From Maribrevibacterium harenarium (GTDB lineage Bacteria; Pseudomonadota; Gammaproteobacteria; Pseudomonadales; Marinomonadaceae), in NCBI RefSeq assembly GCF_006385675.1, contig NZ_VFRR01000011.1, positions 42,366 through 106,365 of the forward strand: DNA of 64,000 nucleotides, read 5' to 3'. Of the stretch, positions 28,803-38,995 are shown in pieces. Each line of letters begins with the position of its first letter. The stretch's first letter is position 1. Below the pieces are notes generated by a model, which did no database searches, was not told the origin of the DNA, and saw only the letters and a program-made list of their open reading frames with translations. A program made the position numbers and the translations under genes.

Positions 28803-29267
28803 TTATTTTTTGACAATAGAGACGCTTTCCGCCTGCTTGCCTTTTTCGCCCTCAGTAACATAAAAGCGAACCTTTTGTCCTTCAATTAGAAAACGGCGAC
28901 CACGCCCGCGAATAGCACGATAATGTACAAACACATCATCACCATTATCCATGGTTAAAAAACCAAATCCCTTGGAAGAGTTGAACCATTTAACGGTGCC
29001 TTCTTCGCGATCATCCGCCTCGTCGCTCTCTTCGGAGTCTTCGTCATCAGATACGTATTGACGTGTTTCTTGGCTCAAAAGGGCACCGATATATACAGCG
29101 ACAAATACGAAAGCAAAGTAAATTACATAGTGAGTACCGATATCAGATTCCCCAACCGCTGGAGCAATCAATAACGGTGTTACCAAAGCCAAGATGATAC
29201 TGACTAATAGTGCGCGCATTGAAAAAAATGCCATTCCTGTTTTTGTTGTTTCCTGTTGTGAACTCAT
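28803..29267 (-). CDS. Membrane-anchored cold-shock domain protein
   Basis: I place the start at the ATG at 29265-29267 (GAGA about 11 bases upstream), giving 154 residues; an in-frame GTG at 29378 would add 37. Two hydrophobic segments at about residues 19-38 and 47-64 predict a two-helix anchor. An acidic linker follows (residues 73-89: [13 protein letters not shown]). Then comes a full cold-shock domain (89-154) with KGFGFL (RNP1) at 99-104 and DVFVHY (RNP2) near 110. This is the single-stranded nucleic-acid-binding OB fold of CspA proteins, here tethered to the inner membrane. A free CspA is about 70 residues. Biological role unknown; binding of RNA or DNA at the membrane is inferred from the domains. 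Confidence 0.85.
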   Translation of the reverse strand: MSSQQETTKTGMAFFSMRALLVSIILALVTPLLIAPAVGESDIGTHYVIYFAFVFVAVYIGALLSQETRQYVSDDEDSEESDEADDREEGTVKWFNSSKGFGFLTMDNGDDVFVHYRAIRGRGRRFLIEGQKVRFYVTEGEKGKQAESVSIVKK

Positions 29268-29543
29268 AGTTTTATCTCTATTAATGTTGAAATACACATC
29301 CCGCACCACCATATCGACAACTGTGTTTTGTGGTGGGGTCACACCCATAACTAAGTACCCAAGGGTACGCAACCGCAACCCTACTGATAAAGTGGCTTAC
29401 TTTTTACTTTGCTGGTGGGTTACAAACGATGAACCAGCAAAAACTACGCCAAAAAGAAAGCCTCTACGCATCGGCAAATACGTAATATAATTCAGAAAAT
29501 TAAGCACTTAGCTTACCTTTAGACTACCACACCGAGCCCCGTT
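29268..29543. other. Intergenic region between cold-shock-domain gene and slyX
   Basis: This 276-base region separates divergent genes. It has inverted repeats: TTTGCTGGT/ACCAGCAAA (29408-29441), GTACCC-AA-GGGTAC (29355-29368) and a CACCAC/GTGGTG pair. Cold-shock genes often have long structured 5' leaders, so these may belong to the minus-strand mRNA. No convincing coding sequence. Confidence 0.5.
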
Positions 29544-29762
29544 ATGAATACCTTAGAACTGCAATCAAGAATCGATGAACTGGAAATGAAAAGCCAGTTC
29601 CAAGAAGACACTATTGATGCACTCAATCAGGCACTGGTAACCCAACAAAAAGATATCCTGCTACTAAAAGATCAAATTCGTTTGCTAGCAAAACAAATTG
29701 AAACAGCAAAGCAACAGCAACAAGGCATTCGCGATATTAACGAACGCCCGCCGCACTACTAA
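29544..29762 (+). CDS. slyX: SlyX family protein
   Basis: A 72-residue all-helical coiled-coil protein (LELQSRIDELEMKSQFQ onward) ending in RPPHY, the family C-terminus of SlyX. SlyX was linked to lysis by phage phiX174 in E. coli, but its normal role is unknown. Its stop lies five bases before the rsmJ stop on the opposite strand. Confidence 0.88.
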   Translation: MNTLELQSRIDELEMKSQFQEDTIDALNQALVTQQKDILLLKDQIRLLAKQIETAKQQQQGIRDINERPPHY

Positions 29763-29766
29763 CTAG

Positions 29767-30567
29767 CTAATCAGAGTTATCTAAAGAGCGCTTGACGTAA
29801 ATATCAAAGCGTCCTGACTTACCTTCTAGGCGATAAGTGGGCTCTGCGTTATTTAAATCGGGCGCTCCTTTAGGTCGTTTAACCACCACGCGAAAACGGG
29901 CTAGCGACATCGCCTGTGGCAACAGCTTATCGCTGTCTAAATCTGCGCCCACCAAGTCTCGGAAAAAAGCCATTTCTTTTTTAGCGGCAGCGGTGGCTTT
30001 GTCATTGTGCGGAAACATAGGGTCAAGGTAGACCACATCGCAGCACTCGGACGCTTCCAGATCCATTATGGAACCACTAGTTAGGTCCATATTCTCGATG
30101 ATATCCATGACCTCTATATGTACCGCTGCACGCTCTAGTCCATCGCGCAGCAGAGCGGACACGAAAGGCACCCGTTCAAACATTTGCACTTTGCAGCCGA
30201 GCGTCGCAAAGACAAAACTATCCCTGCCAAGACCTGCGGTCCCGTCAATCACATGGAGACCAGTCCGTTTATTGAGACCCACCGCCTTAGCGATATCTTG
30301 CCCCTTGCCACCACCAAAACGGCGCCGATGATCAGCAGCACCGGTGGTAAAATCTACCATCACCGGATTCGGTGCTCCTTTTCCTGTCTTAGCAATAGCC
30401 AGACCGTCAATGCCGAGCATTAAAAGATATTCGTAATCGGTCGCGAACTTAAGAGGGGGCTTGAAGGCATAGAAAGGCAACTGCAAATCAGTCGCCAGTT
30501 CCTTGGCCGCTAGATTTAATGAAGGAGAAGATGCGGCAACAGCAAGGGAATTGCTAGGCAAAGACAT
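29767..30567 (-). CDS. rsmJ: 16S rRNA (guanine1516-N2)-methyltransferase
   Basis: RsmJ (YhiQ) methylates G1516 of 16S rRNA with S-adenosylmethionine. The 266-residue protein has the SAM-binding motif [19 protein letters not shown], then [19 protein letters not shown], and the [11 protein letters not shown] segment where target base binding occurs. The N-terminus begins [15 protein letters not shown] and varies in this family. The start overlaps the upstream small unknown gene by 14 bases. Confidence 0.95.
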   Translation of the reverse strand: MSLPSNSLAVAASSPSLNLAAKELATDLQLPFYAFKPPLKFATDYEYLLMLGIDGLAIAKTGKGAPNPVMVDFTTGAADHRRRFGGGKGQDIAKAVGLNKRTGLHVIDGTAGLGRDSFVFATLGCKVQMFERVPFVSALLRDGLERAAVHIEVMDIIENMDLTSGSIMDLEASECCDVVYLDPMFPHNDKATAAAKKEMAFFRDLVGADLDSDKLLPQAMSLARFRVVVKRPKGAPDLNNAEPTYRLEGKSGRFDIYVKRSLDNSD

Positions 30568-30838
30568 CTACTCCAATTAACTGATTACGAGGATTATCGG
30601 CAGATAAGCTCTGTGTCGCTTGATAAGCACTTAGAGCATTTTGCGCCAACCAACTCAGGGAATCGATTTTCTGAAAACGTGGCTGCTGCGCAAACAATGT
30701 TTCAAATGATGCGACATCACTGGTGCTCGCTACCTCACGGGAGGGGGTTGCACTGCTCCTACCCTGATCCGTCAGTATGCGACCAGTCTGATTATTCTGA
30801 TTAGGACTGACGACTGGAAAGTTACTACCAATTCTCAC
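30554..30838 (-). CDS. Small protein of unknown function upstream of rsmJ
   Basis: A 94-residue protein starting at a GTG at 30836-30838, with TAGGAG upstream. The first half is polar and low-complexity, rich in Ser, Asn, Gln and Thr ([18 protein letters not shown]). The second half is more conserved-looking and may be helical, with [19 protein letters not shown]. No signal peptide or membrane segment. It lies 19 bases after uppP and its end overlaps rsmJ. I do not recognise the family; the arrangement on the same strand and the ribosome-binding site support it being real. Confidence 0.6.
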   Translation of the reverse strand: MRIGSNFPVVSPNQNNQTGRILTDQGRSSATPSREVASTSDVASFETLFAQQPRFQKIDSLSWLAQNALSAYQATQSLSADNPRNQLIGVDVFA

Positions 30839-30856
30839 CTTATCCCACTCCTAGAC

Positions 30857-31660
30857 TTAACCTAGATAAATAATCAGCAACAAAATACCACCGAGGGCTA
30901 AGCGGTACAGCATAAATGGTAAAAACCCAATATTGTTCAACCATTTCAAGAAGAAGTAGATACAAAGGTAAGCACTAATCGCCGATAACGCAACACCCCA
31001 AACGATCGCCTGCCAGTCTACCGGCATAGAACTACTGAGCAACTCCACCGTTTTTAAGCCACCAGCCGCGACGATCAATGGCACGGACAAGAGAAAAGAG
31101 AATCGTGCTGCGGCTTGACGGGAAAACCCCAACATACGTGCCGCCGTCATGGTAATACCAGAACGGGAGGTACCTGGAATGAGCGCCAGCGCTTGAGCAA
31201 GACCGATAACAACTACGCTTGGTAAACCCAGCTTATCGATATCAAGGCGATCTGCAAAAAAGCGATCAGACACCCATAGCAAAACACCAAAACCTATGGT
31301 GGTCATAGCAATCACTAGGATTGAGCGTAAATGGGTCTCAATGAAGTCCCCAAACACCACACCTGCAACCCCAGCAGGGATCGTGGCCAGAATAATCCAC
31401 CAACCTAATCTACTTTCTGGCGTCGCCGGTTTACCAACAAGGGCGGCCAACCACCCTATGGCAATCGCCCAAATATCCCGCCAAAAATAGCCAATAACAG
31501 CAACGAGAGTACCAACATGCACCGCCACGTCAAAGGCAAGCCCTTGATCAGGCCAGCCCAGTAACTGGGAAGGCAAAATCAAATGGGCGGAACTGGAGAT
31601 CGGTAAAAACTCAGTGAGACCTTGGATCAAGGCCAAAAAGACAATGTGGTACCACAGCAT
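30857..31660 (-). CDS. uppP: Undecaprenyl-diphosphatase
   Basis: UppP (BacA) dephosphorylates undecaprenyl diphosphate to recycle the lipid carrier. The 267-residue membrane protein has about eight helices, the N-terminal motif GLTEFLPISSSAHLILPSQL near residue 15, and GTSRSGITMTAARMLG near residue 160, the two catalytic-region motifs of the family. It lies three bases after tsaB. It completes carrier-lipid cycling with uppS upstream in this window. Confidence 0.96.
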   Translation of the reverse strand: MLWYHIVFLALIQGLTEFLPISSSAHLILPSQLLGWPDQGLAFDVAVHVGTLVAVIGYFWRDIWAIAIGWLAALVGKPATPESRLGWWIILATIPAGVAGVVFGDFIETHLRSILVIAMTTIGFGVLLWVSDRFFADRLDIDKLGLPSVVVIGLAQALALIPGTSRSGITMTAARMLGFSRQAAARFSFLLSVPLIVAAGGLKTVELLSSSMPVDWQAIVWGVALSAISAYLCIYFFLKWLNNIGFLPFMLYRLALGGILLLIIYLG

Positions 31661-31663
31661 GAA

Positions 31664-32374
31664 TTAGCGCTTTCCTATGCGGGGAGGTTGTTTTTCCCAA
31701 GTAATTTCGTCACGTAAATAGACTGGGATGGCTTGGGAAGCGGCTACGCTTTTACCTTGAGCAAAGTCCCTAGCAGCCAATTCCGCTATGCAAGCAGCCC
31801 GCGGTGCAATATCAGTCAAAATAAGATTGGCAGGTTGTGGTAGTCGAGCTTGAATGTCGTCTGCATAACACCAGCCTGAGCCCACCCCTTGATAGGGTAA
31901 GTCGAAAACGGGCAAAACTTCAGGTTTGATAACTCGCTCGGCCCAGCACTCTTGCAAGTGCCACTGTTGCTCATCATCTACCTGAATATGATAGCCCCCG
32001 GCATAAATCTCCCCCATGCGAGCATCTAATGCTGCTAGCCAATAGTCACCGCCATGGAGCTGATAGCCTTCTAGAGCCATCGCCGCTAAAGTACTCACTG
32101 GCACGACAGGAAGATCAGCGCCATAGGCCAACCCTTGTACAATACCGGCACTAATTCGTAGTCCCGTAAAACTGCCAGGACCACGCCCGAACGCCAACGC
32201 ATCCAGTTGAGCTAGAGATAGTTCTGCTTGGGCAAGGATCTGATCTACCATGGGTAAAATCAGATCATTATGCTGTCTAGGTGCCATGCGGAAGTCTTCC
32301 AACACAGCACCATCGACAATCAACGCCACCGAACAAGCTGGCGTTGAGGTATCTATGGCTAAAATCGCTGTCAT
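31664..32374 (-). CDS. tsaB: tRNA threonylcarbamoyladenosine biosynthesis protein TsaB
   Basis: TsaB (YeaZ) is the dimerisation partner of TsaD in making t6A37 in ANN-reading tRNAs. The 236-residue ASKHA-fold protein begins MTAILAIDTSTPACSVALI, with FGRGPGSFTGLRISAGIVQG near residue 65 and LAALDARMGEIYAG near residue 112. Seven bases separate its start from the adk stop. TsaB homologues degrade easily into other ASKHA proteins, but the motifs fit. Confidence 0.94.
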   Translation of the reverse strand: MTAILAIDTSTPACSVALIVDGAVLEDFRMAPRQHNDLILPMVDQILAQAELSLAQLDALAFGRGPGSFTGLRISAGIVQGLAYGADLPVVPVSTLAAMALEGYQLHGGDYWLAALDARMGEIYAGGYHIQVDDEQQWHLQECWAERVIKPEVLPVFDLPYQGVGSGWCYADDIQARLPQPANLILTDIAPRAACIAELAARDFAQGKSVAASQAIPVYLRDEITWEKQPPRIGKR

Positions 32375-32380
32375 TAATGC

Positions 32381-33097
<717 letters not shown>

Positions 33098-33156
33098 CTA
33101 CTCGATATATTTATAAGTATGGTTCGAGTGACTTACTTGCTAAAAAATTCATATCT

Positions 33157-33196
33157 AAAAAAACGGTCGCCGCCAAGAATAACCAAGCGGCGGCGA
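33157..33196 (-). terminator. Terminator after ppc
   Basis: On the minus strand TCGCCGCC/GGCGGCGA pair around a 14-base loop, followed by CCGTTTTTTT. It lies in the 231-base ppc-adk gap after the ppc stop. The rest of that gap is the likely adk promoter region; I see no other gene in it. Confidence 0.78.
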
Positions 33197-33268
33197 ACGA
33201 TGCAAATTAAGAGTCTAAGTTGTCGACTAAAGTCGGGGTATATTACGTATTTTTGAGATTTTTACTAC

Positions 33269-35899
33269 TTAGCCCGTATTTTGCATACCACTGGCAATAC
33301 CAGCCATGGTAATCATCAGCGCTTTATTGACTGCGCTATTATCCTGATCTTTGCGACTACGGTAGAGCAACTCTGCCTGTAAATAATGCAATGGATCGAT
33401 GTAGGGATTACGCACATCAATGGACTGACGAATAGTTTTATTATCTTCGATGAGGCGTTCCTGTTGCTTGACCTCTTTCACCAAACTACACACTAATTCG
33501 AGCTTTTTGCGTAATAAACGCCCCAGACCGCGCAATTCCTCGGGAACTAGGCGTTTTTCATAGTATTCCGCAATTTCTGGCTCAGTCTTCGCCAATACCA
33601 TGTCTAACATATCCAAGTAAGCACCGAAGAACGGCCACTGCTTGTGCATTTCTCGCAGTTTTTCCAAATTACCGGACTCAATGCTCTGTTGCAACGCACT
33701 CTCAGCACCTAGCCATGCTGGCAGCATCAAGCGAATTTGCATCCAAGCGAAGATCCATGGAATCGCCCTTAGGCTTTCCACGCCACCGTCAGAACGACGA
33801 CGGGCAGGACGCGAACCTAATGGCAATTTTGCCAGTTCTTGCTCTGGAGTAATGGCTCTAAAGTAAGGCACGAATTCCTGATGTCCACGGACAATAGAGC
33901 GGTATTGATTCATGCCCTCTTCCGCCATTTCATCCATTAACGCCCGCCATTCTGCTTTGGGTGCAGCTGCCGGAATTAGTGTCGCTTCCATAACGGCTGA
34001 GCAATACAACTCCAAAGAACGTACAGCAATGTCTGGAATACCAAACTTGAAGCGAATCATTTCACCCTGTTCGGTCACTCGAATGGCACCGTTAACTGAT
34101 CCTGGCGGTTGGGACAGAATCGCCACATGGGCTGGGCCGCCACCACGACCAACCGTACCGCCACGGCCATGGAATAGGGTCAAATGAACGCCATGACGTT
34201 TGCACAGGGCGGTGAGTGCTTCTTGAGCTCGGTATTGCCCCCATGTCGCGGCAATTTGCCCGGCATCTTTAGCGGAATCGGAGTAGCCGATCATCACTTC
34301 TTGGCGACCATCAATATAGGCTTTATACCAAGGCGTCGTGAACAATTGCTCGATGATTGGCTCCGCATTATCCAGATCCGCTAAGGTTTCAAACAATGGC
34401 ACGATCGGCAGCTTGAAGCTGACCCCAGACTCTTGCAGTAACAGGGCAACCGCCAGCACATCGGAAGGTGCACTTGCCATGGAAATAACATAAGAACCAA
34501 ATGAGCTACGATGCCCTTGTGCGATCATAGCAAAGGTATCTAACACCTCTTTGACTTCCGCCGTTGGCGTCCATTCTCGCGGCAGCAAGGGGCGTTTGGA
34601 GTTTAGTTCAGCCAGTAGAAAGGCCTGACGAGAAGCTTCGTCCCACTCGGCGTAATCACCTAATCCGTAGAATCGAGTAATCGCAGACAGCACCTCGATA
34701 TGACGCGAAGCATCTTGGCGTACATCAAGGCGCACCAGCGTCAGACCAAATGTTGAAACACAACGAATCACATCTAACACAGCACCATTGGCAATTACCT
34801 TCATACCGCAATCAATCAACGATTGGTAACACAATACCAAATCGTCGTGCAGCTCTTGGGCATCAAACATAACACCTTCGAGGGAAGCAGCTTTCCCTTC
34901 TAGGCTAGCTTGAGCCCATTCTTTGGTGGCAATCAGACGGCGTTCTAGCTGTCTGATCACTTCACGATAGGGCTGAGAACTGTCTCCCACCCGTTCACGT
35001 AAAGCCCCGTTGCACTGGGTCATGGAAAATTCCGAGCGCAATATAGAAAGATCTTTTATATACAGATCGGCAGCCATCCAACGGGCGAGCAGGGTCACTT
35101 GTCGCGTCACGTCATGGGTAACATTAGGGTTGCCATCTCGATCCCCACCCATCCAAGTAGCAAAACGGATCGGCGCCAGGTTGAGGGATAGGCGGTCCTT
35201 ATCCGTATACTTGGCGAATTGTTCGTCCAATTGACGGAAGAAACGCGGTACCGCTTGCCACAAGCTCTGCTCAATCACCGCAAACCCCCATTTGGCTTCA
35301 TCAACCGGCGTAGGACGCTGGTCACGAATTTCATCCGTATGCCAAGCCTGGGTAATGATTTCTTTCAGACGGCGAACGTGCTTTGCTTCTTCGAGGGGCA
35401 GGATATTGTCTTTGTCCAGTGCTTCTAGCTCGCTCGAAATATTGTCGTACTTGCGAATCAAGGAACGGCGCACCACTTCCGTCGGATGGGCAGTGAGCAC
35501 TAACTCTACCGATTGTTGCGCCAGAGCCTCTTCCATTTGCTCGGCAGAAAAGCCTTTTTCATGTAACCGAGTCAGCAGATTGCCTACCGGGTTTTTATAG
35601 ATACCCAAACTTTCATTGGTGCGGCGACGGTGTACTCGATGGTACTGCTCCGCAATATTTGATAGGTTCAAAAACTGATTAAAAGCCCGAGCCACTGGCA
35701 CTATGTCTTTGTCTGCCAATGCTTCTAGAGCCTCGATCAGTGCTTGAGAATTACCAGACTGACGCCCATCTTTGGAAAGTAGACGAATATTCTCGACGGT
35801 ATCAAGGAAGTCTTCACCTAAGTGGTTGCTCATGGTTTCGCCCAGGCAGTCCCCTAGCAAGCGTACATTTTCGCGCAGCGAGGCTTGACGGTCGGTCAC
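33269..35899 (-). CDS. ppc: Phosphoenolpyruvate carboxylase
   Basis: Ppc carboxylates PEP to oxaloacetate, an anaplerotic reaction. A GTG at 35897-35899 with AAAGGAG about seven bases upstream is the best start, giving 876 residues (E. coli 883) beginning MTDRQASLRENVRLLGDCL. The catalytic-histidine motif LTAHPTEVVRRSL near residue 135, GYSDSAKDAGQIAATWG, LFHGRGGTVGRGGGP and the C-terminal MQNTG are all present. A longer upstream in-frame reading is rejected. Confidence 0.96.
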   Translation of the reverse strand: MTDRQASLRENVRLLGDCLGETMSNHLGEDFLDTVENIRLLSKDGRQSGNSQALIEALEALADKDIVPVARAFNQFLNLSNIAEQYHRVHRRRTNESLGIYKNPVGNLLTRLHEKGFSAEQMEEALAQQSVELVLTAHPTEVVRRSLIRKYDNISSELEALDKDNILPLEEAKHVRRLKEIITQAWHTDEIRDQRPTPVDEAKWGFAVIEQSLWQAVPRFFRQLDEQFAKYTDKDRLSLNLAPIRFATWMGGDRDGNPNVTHDVTRQVTLLARWMAADLYIKDLSILRSEFSMTQCNGALRERVGDSSQPYREVIRQLERRLIATKEWAQASLEGKAASLEGVMFDAQELHDDLVLCYQSLIDCGMKVIANGAVLDVIRCVSTFGLTLVRLDVRQDASRHIEVLSAITRFYGLGDYAEWDEASRQAFLLAELNSKRPLLPREWTPTAEVKEVLDTFAMIAQGHRSSFGSYVISMASAPSDVLAVALLLQESGVSFKLPIVPLFETLADLDNAEPIIEQLFTTPWYKAYIDGRQEVMIGYSDSAKDAGQIAATWGQYRAQEALTALCKRHGVHLTLFHGRGGTVGRGGGPAHVAILSQPPGSVNGAIRVTEQGEMIRFKFGIPDIAVRSLELYCSAVMEATLIPAAAPKAEWRALMDEMAEEGMNQYRSIVRGHQEFVPYFRAITPEQELAKLPLGSRPARRRSDGGVESLRAIPWIFAWMQIRLMLPAWLGAESALQQSIESGNLEKLREMHKQWPFFGAYLDMLDMVLAKTEPEIAEYYEKRLVPEELRGLGRLLRKKLELVCSLVKEVKQQERLIEDNKTIRQSIDVRNPYIDPLHYLQAELLYRSRKDQDNSAVNKALMITMAGIASGMQNTG

Positions 35900-35936
35900 T
35901 ATACGTCTCCTTTTGGTGGTATTTTTGTCGGTTGCA

Positions 35937-36740
35937 TTATAGGCCTTGGCGTTTTGCTTCGTCCCACAGTTCATCTAATTGCTCGAGAGAACAGTCGGTT
36001 AACGCTACGCCTCGGCCAGATAGTACCTGTTCTATGTAGGCAAAGCGATGACGAAATTTCCGGTTTGTTCGACCCAAAGCGACATCGGGGGAAACCCGAC
36101 TATGCCGTGCTAAGTTCGCGACAGCAAACAACACATCACCAAGCTCAGCTTCCACTTCATCTTGACTTAGATGCTGATACGCCTGCTCAAGCTCGTTGAG
36201 TTCTTCACGAATCTTGGCAAACACCGGAGCCACTTCACTCCAATCAAAACCCACCTTAGCAGCAGTCTTCTGGATTTTTACCGCCTGCTCCAGTGGCCCC
36301 ATGCCAGTTGGCACTGCATCTAGCAAATGCTGTGGCTTGCTGGCCTTTTCAGCAGCTTTGATGCGCTGCCAATTTTCCGAAATTTGCTCTTCTGTGATCT
36401 CAGCCGCCTGCCCGAAGCTGGATAATGTTCCATCTGGGAATACATGAGGATGACGACGCAGCATTTTTTCCATTAATACGCGCACCACATCATCAAAGGT
36501 AAAGTCACCGTTCTCTGCCCCTATCTGAGCTTGAAATACCACTTGAAACAATAAGTCTCCCAACTCTTCACATAGATGCTGTGGGTCCTGTTGCAAGACC
36601 GCATCCATCACTTCGTAGGCTTCTTCAATGGTATAAGGGGCAATGGTGGCGTGAGTCTGTTTTTGATCCCAAGGACAACCATGCTGACGATCCCGCAGCA
36701 TGGCCATCAATTGTTGCAGATCCGTGGTGGTAAAACTCAT
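35937..36740 (-). CDS. mazG: Nucleoside triphosphate pyrophosphohydrolase MazG
   Basis: MazG hydrolyses NTPs to NMPs and pyrophosphate and can lower alarmone levels under starvation. The 267-residue protein (E. coli 263) has two MazG domains, the first with PWDQKQTHATIAPYTIEEAY and CEELGDLLFQVVFQAQIG, and the second with EEVAPVF-like helices and VEAELGDVLFAVANLARH. Its ATG overlaps the relA stop by one base (TAATG), giving coupled expression with RelA. Confidence 0.95.
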   Translation of the reverse strand: MSFTTTDLQQLMAMLRDRQHGCPWDQKQTHATIAPYTIEEAYEVMDAVLQQDPQHLCEELGDLLFQVVFQAQIGAENGDFTFDDVVRVLMEKMLRRHPHVFPDGTLSSFGQAAEITEEQISENWQRIKAAEKASKPQHLLDAVPTGMGPLEQAVKIQKTAAKVGFDWSEVAPVFAKIREELNELEQAYQHLSQDEVEAELGDVLFAVANLARHSRVSPDVALGRTNRKFRHRFAYIEQVLSGRGVALTDCSLEQLDELWDEAKRQGL

Positions 36741-38983
36741 TAATCTTTCTCGCGAAATACATCTAGAACGTTAGGCAACTGATTGATCCGGTGCAGCAGG
36801 CGCGACAGCACACTCAACTCGCCCACCTCAATGGTAAAGCGAATCATAGCGCTATTATTTTCCTTGGTGGACAAGGTGTTCATCGCCAGTAAATTGACTT
36901 TCTCGTTGGCAATCAGGGCGGTAATGTCATTGAGCAAGCCGGTGCGATCATAGGCGCGAACTTGTATGTTGACGGGATAAAGGTTATCCAATTCTTCACC
37001 CCAACTCACCTCTACCACACGTTCCGGTTCATCCACCGAGTGCTGAACCATATTAATACAGTCTTGACGATGTACCGACACGCCGCGACCTTGGGTGATA
37101 TACCCCACGATTTCGTCCCCTGGAATCGGGGAGCAACATTTTGCCATTTGGGTAAGCAACTGACCGACACCCAAGATGTGAACGTCATTGTCAGCCGCCT
37201 TATGACGACTTTTCTTAACGCGAATGGGTCTTGGGGACGGTTCCCCATCTAGACCATGGATATCATCAATCACTCGCAACACGCGCGAAAGCTGGATATC
37301 CCCCGCCCCTAAGGAAACGTAGACATCGTCTATATTTACAAAGTTGAAGCGCGCGGCAATCGCCTCTAGATCAAGGCTGGATTCCTCGATACCTAGACGT
37401 TTGAGCTGTTTACTGAGTAGCGCGCGCCCCGCTTCTAGGTTGTTGTCCCGATCTTCTTTACGGAACCAACTTTGAATTTTCGCCCGCGCTCGGCTGGTGT
37501 TGACGTAACCGAGGGTTGGATGCAGCCAGTCACGACTCGGCGCACCTTCTTTAGCGGTGAGAATTTCGACCTTATCACCGGTTTTCAGAGGCGTAACCAA
37601 CGAGATAATGCGACCGTTAACCTTGGCCCCACGACAACGATGACCAATTTCCGTATGTACTCGGTAAGCGAAATCCACCGCCGTTGCATTGACCGGCAGA
37701 TCAACGACATGCCCCTCGGGGGTAAACACATAGATGCGGTCTTGCTCGATATCATTACGCACTTGGGCCGATAGGGACTCCAGATCCCCTTGGACTTCAT
37801 TGAAATCCAAGATGGTTCGCAGCCACTGTAACTTTTCCTCATAGCTGGAGCTATTGGAGCTGAGATCTGTCCCCTTGTATTTCCAGTGGGCACAGACCCC
37901 AAGCTCTGCATCCTCATGCATCTTGTGGGTACGAATCTGAATCTCTAATGCCCGACCTTGAGGGCCGACGACCGCCGTGTGTAACGATTGATAGCCATTG
38001 GATTTCGGATTACTGATGTAATCATCAAATTCATTCGGCACTGGGTGCCACAGATTATGAACAATACCCAGCACCGCGTAACACTGCATTGGCTCATCCA
38101 CCAAAATACGTACGGCACGGACATCATACACTTCATCAAAAGGAATATTTTTGCGACGCATTTTGCGCCAGATACTGTAAATGTGCTTAGCCCGCCCAGT
38201 CACATCCGCATGGATATTGATTTCTGCCATGCGCTGCTTTAACAGCTCGATCACATCATCAATAAATTGCTGGCGATCAAGCCGTTTTTCATCCAATAAC
38301 TTAGCAATACGCTTATATTCTGCTGGGTAAAGGTAGCGGAACGATAGATCTTCGAGTTCCCACTTGATATGACCTATCCCTAGACGATGGGCCAAGGGGG
38401 CATAAACGCTTTGCACTTCTAGGGCAACAGATTCTTTACGCGCATCATCTTGGTGCTTGGCTTCTTTGATCGCACAGGCACGTTCCGCTAGTTTGATCAG
38501 TACCACTCGCACGTCATCAATGATGGAAACGAGCATTTTGCGCAGAGCTTCGAGCTGGTTTTCGTGGCTGCCTAGTACCTCAGCGGTGGTATCAGCGGAA
38601 AGATTTTTCGATACCTCTCCCATGCGGATGACACCTTCCACCAAGGAGGCCACCTTGCGGCCAAACATATCGGCGACTTTACTCAGCGCCAATTGATCCT
38701 CGCGCACCGCACGATAGAGCGCTGCGGCAACCAAGGAGTCTTGGTCGGCACGGAATCCTGCCAGAATTTCTACCATCTCCAAGCCAGCACGGAAGGTACT
38801 TGCTTGAGGCCCCCAGTAGGATGTTCGACCACTGGCCGCTTCTGCTTGACGAGCCAACTCACAGGCCATACGCAGTGGGATTCGGGTGCCTTCATCAATT
38901 TTGTCGGAAAGTTGCCCCATCCAGGCATCGATGTCTACGGAACCATCCGCTAAAATCGGGTGATCCTTTCTTACCGTTACCAT
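36740..38983 (-). CDS. relA: (p)ppGpp synthetase RelA
   Basis: RelA makes (p)ppGpp on stalled ribosomes during amino-acid starvation. The 747-residue protein has an N-terminal HD domain in which the hydrolase motif is degenerate (LYRAVREDQ in place of HDxxED), so it is a RelA, not a SpoT. The synthetase domain carries RAKHIYSIWRKM and YDVRAVRILVD; then TGS (YVFTPEGHVVDLPVNATAVD), a conserved-cysteine zinc-finger region and a C-terminal ACT domain (YDRTGLLNDITAL). Lies between mazG and rlmD. Confidence 0.96.
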   Translation of the reverse strand: MVTVRKDHPILADGSVDIDAWMGQLSDKIDEGTRIPLRMACELARQAEAASGRTSYWGPQASTFRAGLEMVEILAGFRADQDSLVAAALYRAVREDQLALSKVADMFGRKVASLVEGVIRMGEVSKNLSADTTAEVLGSHENQLEALRKMLVSIIDDVRVVLIKLAERACAIKEAKHQDDARKESVALEVQSVYAPLAHRLGIGHIKWELEDLSFRYLYPAEYKRIAKLLDEKRLDRQQFIDDVIELLKQRMAEINIHADVTGRAKHIYSIWRKMRRKNIPFDEVYDVRAVRILVDEPMQCYAVLGIVHNLWHPVPNEFDDYISNPKSNGYQSLHTAVVGPQGRALEIQIRTHKMHEDAELGVCAHWKYKGTDLSSNSSSYEEKLQWLRTILDFNEVQGDLESLSAQVRNDIEQDRIYVFTPEGHVVDLPVNATAVDFAYRVHTEIGHRCRGAKVNGRIISLVTPLKTGDKVEILTAKEGAPSRDWLHPTLGYVNTSRARAKIQSWFRKEDRDNNLEAGRALLSKQLKRLGIEESSLDLEAIAARFNFVNIDDVYVSLGAGDIQLSRVLRVIDDIHGLDGEPSPRPIRVKKSRHKAADNDVHILGVGQLLTQMAKCCSPIPGDEIVGYITQGRGVSVHRQDCINMVQHSVDEPERVVEVSWGEELDNLYPVNIQVRAYDRTGLLNDITALIANEKVNLLAMNTLSTKENNSAMIRFTIEVGELSVLSRLLHRINQLPNVLDVFREKD

Positions 38984-38995
38984 TCGCTTTTCCTT

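Noticed and set aside
29194..29490. Open frame of 98 codons on the plus strand between the cold-shock gene and slyX
   Set aside because: It overlaps the start of the cold-shock gene in antisense, and the repeats in this region explain it better as leader sequence.
35719..36199. Open frames on the plus strand near ppc/mazG start
   Set aside because: They overlap coding regions of ppc and mazG in antisense and lack conserved motifs.
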